DNA from: Shewanella atlantica
Lineage (GTDB): Bacteria > Pseudomonadota > Gammaproteobacteria > Enterobacterales > Shewanellaceae
Assembly (NCBI RefSeq): GCF_003966265.1
Contig: NZ_RXNV01000003.1
Location: 248,001 to 312,000 of the forward strand
Direction: 5' to 3'
Length of the DNA stretch: 64,000 nt
This document shows, in pieces, positions 44,905 to 54,400 of this stretch; within the stretch, counting starts at the first letter, position 1; each line of letters opens with the position of its first letter. Both the position numbers and the translations under genes were made by a program. Under the pieces are notes generated by a model, which did not search any database, was not told the DNA's origin, and saw only the letters and a list, made by a program, of their open reading frames with translations.

Positions 44905-45302
44905 ATTGGCCTCCTTCATGTCATTAAATTAAGTCAAATGGATTAAACCTTTGCATTGCTGCTAATAGAAAGTAGCAAGCTACTAGTGAAGAAAATTAAG
45001 TTGTTACCATAGAGTATAGACTTGTACCAGTGACTGTTATTTGACCTGGATCACGCTTTATTTCCCTACCTGTTTTTAAACAAAAATCACACAGATAGGG
45101 TACAAGTGTAAGCTCAAACTGGTCGGAAGAGAAAATATTAAGTCCCAGGTGATTGTGTTGAAACCTAAGGTCAGGTAGTCTGCTCAACCATTAGTCAAAA
45201 AAGACCCTATAAATAGCGACAAACTGGGAACTCCTGCAGGGTTACCCGGCCATAAAGTCGTATTTAGTCCCAGTAGATTATTAACGGAATAGCGCTAACC
45301 CG
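44905..45302. promoter_or_regulatory. pfaR/EF-G-like divergent control region
   Basis: 398 bp without a gene. ACTGGGAACT (45223-45232) is nearly inverted-repeated as AGTCCCAGT (45266-45274), about 30-80 bp before the pfaR ATG, and AGTCCCAG occurs again at 45141-45148. A FNR-like TTGACCTGGATCAC lies at 45041-45054. The ACTGGGA copies are candidate sites for a pfa regulator, possibly PfaR itself. No convincing -35/-10 pair could be fixed. Confidence 0.4.
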
Positions 45303-46169
45303 ATGGCAGAGCAAGCTAGTAAAAATATGAATCCGGAAAATTCAAATCCGGATAAGCGTACGCAAAGCGCGACCGAGACCCGGCACCGCAATGCCACCAC
45401 AACGCCCGAAATGCGTCGGTTCATCCAAGAATCCGACCTTTCAGTTACGCAACTTTCTAAGGTGCTGAACATCAGTGAAGCCACCGTACGTAAGTGGCGC
45501 AAACGTGACTCTGTCGAAAATACGCCGAATACGCCCCACCACCTTAATACAACGCTGACCCCCCTTCAGGAATACGTGGTTGTAGGCTTGAGATACCAAC
45601 TCAAGATGCCACTCGATAAACTCCTTCGGGTCACTCAAACTTTTATCAACCCCAACGTTTCTCGATCCGGCTTAGCAAGATGTCTTAAACGCTACGGCGT
45701 ATCACGGGTGAGTGATATAGAGAGCCCTCACGTACCCGAGCGATACTTTAATCAACTGCCCATCATTCAAGGCAGTGATATTCAAACTTATACACTTCAC
45801 TTCGAAACGCTGGCCGAGACACTGGCAATGCCCAGTCCCGATGGCGATAACGTGGTTCAGGTAGTGTCTCTCACTATCCCGCCTCAGTTAACCGAAGACC
45901 AACCGAGTTCAATACTGCTTGGCATCGACCCGAGCAGCGACTGGATCTATTTAGACATATACCAAGATGGCAACACACAAGCCACTAATCGATACATCGC
46001 CTATGTGCTTAAGCATGGGCCGTTTCATCTGCGTAAGTTGCTCGTTCGCAACTACCACACCTTTTTACAGCGCTTCCCCGGTGCCAGACTCAGTACTGCT
46101 ACCACACATAAAAGCGCGGCAACTAACAACAAGACGCCTGAACACCAGGCACCCAGCGGAGACTCATAA
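45303..46169 (+). CDS. pfaR: transcriptional regulator of the PUFA synthase operon
   Basis: A 288-residue DNA-binding protein encoded directly before pfaA, the place of PfaR. A helix-turn-helix occupies residues 36-70 (LSVTQLSKVLNISEATVRKWRKRD). Residues 34-135 follow the DNA-binding half of IS481-type transposases (HTPHHLNTTLTPLQEYVVV, then NPNVSRSGLARCLKRYGVSRV), and residues 203-258 follow their RNase-H-like core, but with the DDE Asp position changed (VRNYHTF instead of TDNGKEF) and the end missing. So it seems to be a domesticated transposase. It ends in TAATG, overlapping pfaA by one base. No other regulator is beside it. Confidence 0.85.
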   Translation: MAEQASKNMNPENSNPDKRTQSATETRHRNATTTPEMRRFIQESDLSVTQLSKVLNISEATVRKWRKRDSVENTPNTPHHLNTTLTPLQEYVVVGLRYQLKMPLDKLLRVTQTFINPNVSRSGLARCLKRYGVSRVSDIESPHVPERYFNQLPIIQGSDIQTYTLHFETLAETLAMPSPDGDNVVQVVSLTIPPQLTEDQPSSILLGIDPSSDWIYLDIYQDGNTQATNRYIAYVLKHGPFHLRKLLVRNYHTFLQRFPGARLSTATTHKSAATNNKTPEHQAPSGDS

Positions 46170-49100
46170 TGAGCCAGACCTCTAAACCTTCAAAGAAGCC
46201 TTTAGCGAGTGATAAAAAGTCAGCTAAAGCAGCTCAACCACAGCATGACTCACAAGATGCTAATATTGCGGAAGATAGTCGACTCAATAAACGCCTTAAA
46301 GATATGCCTATCGCGATAGTCGGTATGGCCAGCATCTTTGCTAACTCCCGCTACTTGAATAAGTTCTGGGATCTTATTAGCGAAAAAATCGATGCCATCA
46401 CCGAGTTGCCTTCGACACACTGGCAACCGGAAGAGTATTACGATGCTAACAAGAGCACACCCGATAAGAGTTATTGTAAGCGTGGTGGTTTCCTGCCGGA
46501 TGTTGACTTCAATCCAATGGAGTTTGGCCTGCCGCCAAATATCCTGGAGCTGACTGATAGCTCGCAGCTACTCTCTTTGATTGTTGCTAAAGAAGTTTTG
46601 GCCGATGCGCATCTGCCTGAAGGTTACGACAGAGATAAGATTGGTATCACACTAGGTGTGGGCGGTGGTCAGAAGATCAGCCACAGCTTAACAGCTCGTC
46701 TGCAATACCCGGTGCTTAAGAAGGTATTCGCGAACAGCGGCATCAGCGACGAAGATAGCGCAATGCTGATCAAGAAGTTCCAGGACCAGTATGTTCATTG
46801 GGAAGAGAACTCGTTCCCGGGATCTCTGGGTAACGTTATCTCTGGTCGTATCGCTAACCGTTTCGATTTTGGTGGCATGAACTGTGTCGTCGATGCAGCC
46901 TGTGCAGGTTCCCTCGCCGCAATGCGTATGGCACTGACAGAGCTGACAGAAGGCCGCTCTGAGATGATGATCACCGGTGGTGTGTGTACCGATAACTCAC
47001 CGTCTATGTACATGAGCTTCTCGAAGACGCCGGCATTTACCACTAACGAGACCATTCAGCCATTCGATATCGATTCGAAAGGTATGATGATCGGTGAAGG
47101 TATCGGCATGGTCGCGCTGAAGCGTCTCGAAGATGCCGAGCGTGATGGCGACCGTATCTACTCTGTTATTAAAGGTGTGGGCTCATCTTCAGACGGTAAG
47201 TTCAAGTCTATCTATGCGCCGCGCCCCGAAGGTCAGGCTAAAGCCCTTAACCGAGCCTATGATGATGCAGGTTTTGCCCCCCACACGCTAGGGCTTATCG
47301 AAGCCCACGGTACAGGTACTGCAGCAGGTGACGCCGCAGAGTTTGCCGGTCTTTGTTCAGTGTTTGCCGACGGCAACGACACGAAACAGCATATCGCTCT
47401 GGGTTCGGTGAAGTCACAGATTGGCCACACTAAATCTACTGCAGGCACAGCGGGTCTGATTAAGGCGGCGCTGGCTCTTCATCATAAGGTATTGCCGGCA
47501 ACGATTAATGTCAGCGAGCCAAGTCCTAAACTGGATATCGAGAACTCACCATTTTATCTGAATACCGAGACTCGCCCCTGGTTGCCACGTGTTGACGGCA
47601 CACCGCGCCGTGCCGGTATCAGTTCATTTGGTTTCGGTGGCACTAACTTCCACTTCGTGCTGGAAGAGTACAACAATGAACATAACCGCTTAAATGCTGA
47701 AAAGGCTAAGTACCGTCAGCGCCAAGTTGCCCAAAGCTTCCTGGTAAGCGCCGCATCAAAAGATGCGCTTATCGCTGAGTTAAATAAGTTAGCAACAGCA
47801 GCAACAACCGATGAGTTTATCATCGCCACTGCCGCACAAGATTACGGCCTTCGTGAGCTGGACGCCAACGCACCGCGTATCGGCTTAGTCGCTAATACAG
47901 GCGAAGAGCTAGCAACACAGATCAAGCAAGCAATTACTAAACTTGCTACTGATGAAGCAAGTTGGCAGCTGCCAGGTGGCACTAGTTATCGCGCTAATGC
48001 TATCGAAGGTAAAGTTGCCGCACTATTTGCCGGCCAAGGCTCACAGTACCTCAACATGGGTCGTGACCTTGCTTGTTACTACCCGGAGATGCGTCAGCAG
48101 TTAGTCGCTGCAGATAAAGTCTTTGCCGCTAATGATAAGACACCACTTTCACAGACTCTTTATCCAAAGCCTGTGTTTAATAAAGATGATGTTAAAGCAC
48201 AAGAAGCCATTTTGACTAACACCGCAAATGCTCAAAGTGCAATCGGTGCTATCTCTATGGGTCAGTATGAGCTGTTCACTGCCGCCGGTTTTAATGCCGA
48301 TATGGTTGCAGGTCACAGCTTCGGTGAGCTAAGTGCACTTTGTGCATCTGGCGCTATCTCAACTGAAGATTACTACAAGCTAGCCTTTGCCCGTGGCGAT
48401 GCCATGGCAACAAAAGCACCGGCAAAAAAGAAAGATGGTGTAGAGGCTGCTGATTCTGAAACAGATAGTGGCGCCATGTACGCCATCATCACAAAGTCAG
48501 CTGCCGATCTCGAGGCCGTTGAAGCCACTATCGCCAAGTTTGATGGCGTAAAAGTCGCTAACTACAATGCACCGACACAATCTGTGATTGCAGGCCCGAC
48601 AGCCTCTACTGCTGATGCAGCTAAAGCGCTTAGTGAGCAAGGCTATAAGGCAATTAATTTGCCTGTATCTGGTGCCTTCCACACAGAACTGGTTGGTCAT
48701 GCCCAAGCCCCATTCGCTAAAGCAATTGATGCCGCTAAGTTCAGCAAGCCAACCCGCGCGTTGTACTCAAACGCAACGGGCGAGCTTTACGATAACACCG
48801 CCGCTAAGATTAAGGCTTCGTTCAAGAAACATATGCTTCAATCGGTACGCTTTACCGCTGAACTTGAAGCTATGTATGACGCTGGCGCACGTGTTTTTGT
48901 TGAGTTTGGTCCTAAGAACATACTTCAAAAGCTGGTTCAGGGAACACTTGCAGAAAAAGCGGGTATAGTCGCTATCTCTATCAATCCAAGCCCTAAAGGC
49001 GATAGCGATCTACAGCTTAAGCAAGCTGCGATGCAGCTAGCGGTTGCCGGTATCAAGCTTGATAATATCGACCCATACCAAGCCGATATTGCCGCCCCAG

Positions 49101-52100
49101 AGAAGAAGTCGCCAATGAGCATCTCGCTTAACGCCGTAAACCATATCAGCAAGGCCACTCGCGCTAAGATGGCCAAATCTCTCGAAACTGGCACAGTCAC
49201 CAGCTCTACTATCGTAGAAGAAAAGGTCATTGAGAAAGTAGTTGAAGTAGAGAAAGTGGTAGAAGTTGAGAAGATCGTAGAAGTTGAAAAAGTTGTCGAA
49301 AGAATTGTAGAAGTCCCAACAGTTATAGAGAGTCAAGTAGTGTCTCAAAACGCACCTGTTTTAAATAAAGAGCCATCAGCGGTTCTTAGCAATAAGCCAT
49401 CAGCGGCTGTTAGCAATGACGCGCTAACTAATTTCTTTGCAGCGCAGCAGCAAGCAGCAGAACTTCATCAGCAGTTCCTGGAGATCCCGCAGCAATACGG
49501 TGAGACCTTCACGACCTTAATGACTGAACAAACCAAGTTAGCTGGAAACGGCATCGCAATACCAGAAAGCCTACAACGCTCTATGGAGCAGTTCCACCAG
49601 CTTCAGGCACAGACACTACAGAGCCACACTCAGTTCCTTGAGATGCAAGCCGGCAGCAACACTGCAGCGCTAAGTATGCTAACGGGCACTCCAACTCAAA
49701 TACTCTCTGAGCCACAAGCGAAAACAGTTAAACCAGTAGCCCCAGTACAAACAGCTATTGCTCAGCCTGCACCAGTTCAAGTTGCTGCTCCAGCACCTGT
49801 TGCACAGGTTCAAGTGGCTCCAGTTCAAGTGGCTAAGCCAGTACAGACCATTAGCCATCAAGCAGCTCCAGCTCCAGTACAAGTAACTCCAGTTGCTGTA
49901 GCTCCTGCAGCTCAAGCAGAAACAGCCCTAAGCTCGACTCTTTCTTCTGAGAAGGTCCAAGCAACCATGCTTGAAGTGGTTGCCGAGAAAACCGGTTACC
50001 CAACAGAGATGCTAGAGCTTGAGATGGATATGGAAGCCGATCTTGGTATCGACTCTATCAAGCGTGTTGAAATTCTAGGAACTGTTCAAGATGAGCTACC
50101 AGGCTTGCCTGAGCTAAGCCCTGAAGATCTAGCCGAGTGTAGAACACTGGGCGAAATCGTTTCGTACATGAATAGCAAGTTGCCTAATACAAGTGCCGCC
50201 GCAACTCCTGTTGCTACTGCCGCTTCTGCTGAGACAGCCTTGAGCGCGCAAACAGCCCTGAGCGCACAAAGAGTTCAAGCAACCATGATGTCAGTGGTTG
50301 CCGAGAAAACCGGTTACCCGACTGAGATGTTAGAGCTTGAGATGGATATGGAAGCCGATCTTGGTATCGACTCTATCAAGCGTGTTGAAATCCTGGGTAC
50401 CGTTCAAGATGAGCTACCAGGCTTGCCTGAGCTAAGCCCTGAAGATCTAGCCGAGTGTAGAACATTAGGTGAAATCGTTTCGTACATGAACTCTAAGCTC
50501 CCTACAAGTGCGGCTGAGGGCTCTAACCTCTCTACAACTGACGGCGCAGGCGCTTCAGCTGAAGGGACTAATACAAGTGCCGCCGCAGCGCCTGCCGTGA
50601 GTGGCCTTAGCGCACAAAAAGTCCAAGCAACCATGATGTCAGTGGTCGCCGAGAAAACAGGCTACCCAACTGAAATGTTAGAGCTTGAGATGGATATGGA
50701 AGCCGATCTTGGCATCGACTCTATCAAGCGTGTTGAAATTCTGGGTACCGTTCAAGATGAGCTACCAGGTCTTCCTGAGCTAAACCCAGAAGATTTGGCT
50801 GAGTGCCGAACTCTTGGCGAAATCGTGGCGTACATGAACTCTAAGCTAACACCTACAAGTGCAGCTGAAGGCTCTGCTAATACAAGTGCCGCAGCAGCGC
50901 CTGCTGTGAGTGGCCTTAGCGCACAAAAAGTCCAAGCGACTATGATGTCAGTGGTTGCCGACAAAACTGGCTACCCTACTGAGATGCTGGAACTTAGCAT
51001 GGATATGGAAGCTGACCTTGGTATCGACTCTATCAAGCGAGTTGAAATCTTAGGTACTGTTCAAGATGAGCTTCCAGGTCTTCCTGAGCTAAACCCAGAA
51101 GATTTGGCTGAGTGTAGAACATTAGGCGAAATCGTTGCCTACATGAACTCTAAGCTGACTAATACAAGTGCAGCTGAAGGCTCTGCTAATAGCGCTGCGG
51201 CGGCTCCTAACGTTAGTGCCGCAGCAGCGCCCGCTTCAAGTGGTTTAAGTGCCGAGCAGGTCCAAGCAACTATGATGTCAGTGGTTGCCGATAAGACTGG
51301 CTATCCAACAGAGATGCTGGAACTTAGCATGGATATGGAAGCTGACCTTGGTATCGACTCTATCAAACGCGTTGAAATCTTGGGTACAGTTCAAGATGAG
51401 CTTCCTGGCTTGCCTGAGCTAAACCCTGAAGATCTTGCTGAGTGTCGTACACTGGGTGAAATCGTGACTTATATGGGCAGTAAACTGCCAGCTGAAGGCT
51501 CTGCTCATACAAGTGCCGCTGAAGGCTCGCTCTCTACAGGTCTTAGCGCCGAAAAAGTTCAAGGCACTATGATGTCAGTGGTTGCCGAGAAGACCGGTTA
51601 CCCAACAGAGATGCTAGAACTTAGCATGGATATGGAAGCTGACCTGGGTATCGACTCAATCAAGCGTGTTGAAATCCTAGGAACAGTTCAAGATGAACTA
51701 CCAGGTCTTCCAGAGCTAAACCCTGAAGATCTTGCAGAGTGTCGCACACTGGGCGAAATCGTAAGCTACATGAACTCTAAGCTGGCCAATGCAAGTGCTG
51801 TTGTAACAGGTGCTGTTAAGTCAGTAGCAGACACAATCACCTCTTCTCTAGAGCTTCCTCCTCACAGCGAGGTGGCGCTAAAAAAGCTTAACGCGGCGGA
51901 TCAAATCAACAACTGTTTCGCCGCAGACGCAACCGTAGTGATTAACGATGATGGTCACAACGCAGGCGTACTAGCAGAGAAACTAACAAAGCAAGGTCTT
52001 AAAGTAGCCGTTGTTCGTCTACCTAAAGGAGCTGCACAATCACCACTAAGCAGTGATGTGGCCAGCTTCCAAGCTGACAGTCTTGATGAATCAGGCATCA

Positions 52101-54400
52101 GCGCCGTTATTGCTCAAATCGAGCAGCAACTAGGTCAAATTGGTGGATTTATTCACCTGCAACCTGAAGCTGGCACTTTCTCAAAAGAGAGTACCAACAC
52201 TAAAGACGCTGTAAATCCCCCAGCTTTAAATCTAAGTGATGGCAGCTTCACTCACGTTAGCCAAGCATTCCTTTGGGCTAAGCTACTACAGCCAAAGCTG
52301 ACAGCATCAAGTGATAAGCGTCGCAGCTTTTTCACGGTTAGCCGTATCGATGGTGGTTTTGGTTACTTAGACACTAAGCAGCTTGAAAATGCTGAGCTAA
52401 ACCAAGCTGCACTTGCAGGTTTAACTAAGACACTTAGCCATGAGTGGCCAACTGTCTTCTGCCGTGCGCTAGACATCGCTACTGACCTAGATGCTACCCA
52501 TCTTGCTGATGCGATCACCAATGAGCTGTTCGATAGCGAAACGAATCTACCAGAAGCAGGTATCTCACTCGACGCTAAAGGCAATGTTGTCCGTACAACG
52601 CTAATAGCAGGTGAAGCGAGCAGTAAACATGCTGGTTCATCACTTAATAGTGCAGATAAAATACTGGTGACCGGGGGAGCAAAAGGTGTGACCTTTGAAT
52701 GTGCCCTTGCATTAGCTAAGCGTACACAGTCTCACTTTATCCTTGCAGGCCGTAGCGAGCTGCAAGCTATCCCTGCATGGGCAACAGGTAAACAAATTAG
52801 CGAGCTAAAGCCCGCAGCGATTGCGCACATTATCTCTACAGGTAATAAGCCAACACCTAAGCAGGTTGAAGCTTTAGTTTGGACTGTTAAGAGCTCTATC
52901 GAGATCAACACAGCCCTTGAAGCCTTTGCCGAGGTTGGCGCAAGTGCTGAATATGTCAGCATGGATGTAACCGATACTGCCGCTATTACAGCAGCGCTAA
53001 ATGGTCGCTCAAATGAGATCACTGGCCTTATCCACGGTGCTGGCGTACTTGCCGATAAGCATATTCAAGATAAGACGATTGACGAATTAAGTCGTGTATA
53101 CGGTACTAAAGTTAACGGTCTTAAAGCACTACTTGCTGCACTTGATTCAAGCAAGGTGAAACTACTGGCGATGTTCTCATCTGCTGCTGGTTTCTACGGC
53201 AACACAGGTCAGAGCGATTACGCTATGTCTAACGACATCCTTAACAAGGCAGCGCTGCAGTTCACTGCGCGTAATCCGCAAGCTAAAGTGATGAGCTTTA
53301 ACTGGGGCCCTTGGGATGGCGGCATGGTTACCGATGCACTTAAGAAGATGTTTACCGAGCGTGGCGTATACGTTATCCCACTAAAAGCAGGGGCTGAGCT
53401 TTTTGCCACCCAACTGTTAAGTGAGACCGGCGCTCAGCTGCTTATCGGTACCTCTATGCAAGGTGGCGGCGACGCTTCTAAACAGGACGCTTCTGTAAAA
53501 AAGCTTAATGCGGGTGAGGTGCAACTTGCATCGCGCCCGCTAGCACCTGTCTCTCTAACTAGAGCTTTAAACCCTAATACTATGGTCTTTATTCAAGACC
53601 ACCGCATTAGCGGTAACCCAGTGCTTCCCACTGTATGTGCAATACAGTGGATGCGTGAGGCAGCGAGTGAGATGCTTGGCGCTCAAGTTAAAGTGCTCGA
53701 CTATAAGCTACTTAAAGGGATCATCTTCGATAGCAGCAATGTTCAAGAGATGACCCTTGAGTTGACGCCTATAAATAGTGAGCCTTCAGCGGCTCTTAGA
53801 ATGAGTGCCATGATCTCTTGCCTGGGTCGTCCGCAGTACAAGGCTACTCTTGTAAGCGTTAACGCCGATGAAGCTGTGCTATCAACCAGATCGTTTACCG
53901 ACCTTGGCGATGCAGTGACAGATACGGCAGAGCTCTACAGCAACGGAACCCTATTCCACGGGCCACGTCTGCAGGGCATAAAGCAGGTATTTAGCTTTGA
54001 TGATGCAGGCCTGTTAGCCACTTGTCAGCTTCCACAAGTCCATGACAGTGATTGCGGCCAGTTTGTTGCTACAGGTCATATCGGAGGCAGTCAGCCATTT
54101 GCTGAAGATCTACTGCTACAGGCGATGCTGGTATGGGCAAGGCTTAAGTACGGTGCAGCGAGCTTGCCATCAGCCATAGGCGAGTTTATCTCACACAAGC
54201 CATTAGCATTTGGTGATCAAGCAGTACTAACGCTAGAGGTCGTTAAAACAAGTGCTCGCTCACTTGAGGCCAATGTCGCGCTTTACCATGAAAATGGTGA
54301 ACTAAGCGCCATGATGAAAGGGGCGAAAGTCACTATCAGCAAAAACCTCAATAGCGCTTTCTTGAACGAAACAGCCTTGAGCGCGGGAGGAAAGTCCTAA
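46169..54400 (+). CDS. pfaA: PUFA synthase subunit PfaA (KS-AT-6xACP-KR-DH-like)
   Basis: A 2743-residue subunit of the iterative, polyketide-like synthase that makes EPA or DHA. KS: active Cys245 (DAACAGS), His380 (EAHGTGT) and His420. AT: Ser717 in GHSFG. A VEVEKVV-repeat linker (about 1016-1050) and a Gln/Pro-rich linker precede six ACPs, each with LGIDSIK; the phosphopantetheine serines are about 1296, 1402, 1518, 1621, 1731 and 1830. KR starts near 2160 (ILVTGGAKGVTFECALALA) and a hotdog-like DH region (from about 2470) ends the protein. Modified by PfaE. One-base TAATG overlaps join it to pfaR and pfaB. Confidence 0.97.
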   Translation: MSQTSKPSKKPLASDKKSAKAAQPQHDSQDANIAEDSRLNKRLKDMPIAIVGMASIFANSRYLNKFWDLISEKIDAITELPSTHWQPEEYYDANKSTPDKSYCKRGGFLPDVDFNPMEFGLPPNILELTDSSQLLSLIVAKEVLADAHLPEGYDRDKIGITLGVGGGQKISHSLTARLQYPVLKKVFANSGISDEDSAMLIKKFQDQYVHWEENSFPGSLGNVISGRIANRFDFGGMNCVVDAACAGSLAAMRMALTELTEGRSEMMITGGVCTDNSPSMYMSFSKTPAFTTNETIQPFDIDSKGMMIGEGIGMVALKRLEDAERDGDRIYSVIKGVGSSSDGKFKSIYAPRPEGQAKALNRAYDDAGFAPHTLGLIEAHGTGTAAGDAAEFAGLCSVFADGNDTKQHIALGSVKSQIGHTKSTAGTAGLIKAALALHHKVLPATINVSEPSPKLDIENSPFYLNTETRPWLPRVDGTPRRAGISSFGFGGTNFHFVLEEYNNEHNRLNAEKAKYRQRQVAQSFLVSAASKDALIAELNKLATAATTDEFIIATAAQDYGLRELDANAPRIGLVANTGEELATQIKQAITKLATDEASWQLPGGTSYRANAIEGKVAALFAGQGSQYLNMGRDLACYYPEMRQQLVAADKVFAANDKTPLSQTLYPKPVFNKDDVKAQEAILTNTANAQSAIGAISMGQYELFTAAGFNADMVAGHSFGELSALCASGAISTEDYYKLAFARGDAMATKAPAKKKDGVEAADSETDSGAMYAIITKSAADLEAVEATIAKFDGVKVANYNAPTQSVIAGPTASTADAAKALSEQGYKAINLPVSGAFHTELVGHAQAPFAKAIDAAKFSKPTRALYSNATGELYDNTAAKIKASFKKHMLQSVRFTAELEAMYDAGARVFVEFGPKNILQKLVQGTLAEKAGIVAISINPSPKGDSDLQLKQAAMQLAVAGIKLDNIDPYQADIAAPEKKSPMSISLNAVNHISKATRAKMAKSLETGTVTSSTIVEEKVIEKVVEVEKVVEVEKIVEVEKVVERIVEVPTVIESQVVSQNAPVLNKEPSAVLSNKPSAAVSNDALTNFFAAQQQAAELHQQFLEIPQQYGETFTTLMTEQTKLAGNGIAIPESLQRSMEQFHQLQAQTLQSHTQFLEMQAGSNTAALSMLTGTPTQILSEPQAKTVKPVAPVQTAIAQPAPVQVAAPAPVAQVQVAPVQVAKPVQTISHQAAPAPVQVTPVAVAPAAQAETALSSTLSSEKVQATMLEVVAEKTGYPTEMLELEMDMEADLGIDSIKRVEILGTVQDELPGLPELSPEDLAECRTLGEIVSYMNSKLPNTSAAATPVATAASAETALSAQTALSAQRVQATMMSVVAEKTGYPTEMLELEMDMEADLGIDSIKRVEILGTVQDELPGLPELSPEDLAECRTLGEIVSYMNSKLPTSAAEGSNLSTTDGAGASAEGTNTSAAAAPAVSGLSAQKVQATMMSVVAEKTGYPTEMLELEMDMEADLGIDSIKRVEILGTVQDELPGLPELNPEDLAECRTLGEIVAYMNSKLTPTSAAEGSANTSAAAAPAVSGLSAQKVQATMMSVVADKTGYPTEMLELSMDMEADLGIDSIKRVEILGTVQDELPGLPELNPEDLAECRTLGEIVAYMNSKLTNTSAAEGSANSAAAAPNVSAAAAPASSGLSAEQVQATMMSVVADKTGYPTEMLELSMDMEADLGIDSIKRVEILGTVQDELPGLPELNPEDLAECRTLGEIVTYMGSKLPAEGSAHTSAAEGSLSTGLSAEKVQGTMMSVVAEKTGYPTEMLELSMDMEADLGIDSIKRVEILGTVQDELPGLPELNPEDLAECRTLGEIVSYMNSKLANASAVVTGAVKSVADTITSSLELPPHSEVALKKLNAADQINNCFAADATVVINDDGHNAGVLAEKLTKQGLKVAVVRLPKGAAQSPLSSDVASFQADSLDESGISAVIAQIEQQLGQIGGFIHLQPEAGTFSKESTNTKDAVNPPALNLSDGSFTHVSQAFLWAKLLQPKLTASSDKRRSFFTVSRIDGGFGYLDTKQLENAELNQAALAGLTKTLSHEWPTVFCRALDIATDLDATHLADAITNELFDSETNLPEAGISLDAKGNVVRTTLIAGEASSKHAGSSLNSADKILVTGGAKGVTFECALALAKRTQSHFILAGRSELQAIPAWATGKQISELKPAAIAHIISTGNKPTPKQVEALVWTVKSSIEINTALEAFAEVGASAEYVSMDVTDTAAITAALNGRSNEITGLIHGAGVLADKHIQDKTIDELSRVYGTKVNGLKALLAALDSSKVKLLAMFSSAAGFYGNTGQSDYAMSNDILNKAALQFTARNPQAKVMSFNWGPWDGGMVTDALKKMFTERGVYVIPLKAGAELFATQLLSETGAQLLIGTSMQGGGDASKQDASVKKLNAGEVQLASRPLAPVSLTRALNPNTMVFIQDHRISGNPVLPTVCAIQWMREAASEMLGAQVKVLDYKLLKGIIFDSSNVQEMTLELTPINSEPSAALRMSAMISCLGRPQYKATLVSVNADEAVLSTRSFTDLGDAVTDTAELYSNGTLFHGPRLQGIKQVFSFDDAGLLATCQLPQVHDSDCGQFVATGHIGGSQPFAEDLLLQAMLVWARLKYGAASLPSAIGEFISHKPLAFGDQAVLTLEVVKTSARSLEANVALYHENGELSAMMKGAKVTISKNLNSAFLNETALSAGGKS

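Noticed and set aside
49980..51800. Tandem DNA repeats in pfaA read as a mobile or satellite element
   Set aside because: They are in-frame ACP domains with the conserved LGIDSIK motif, not mobile DNA.
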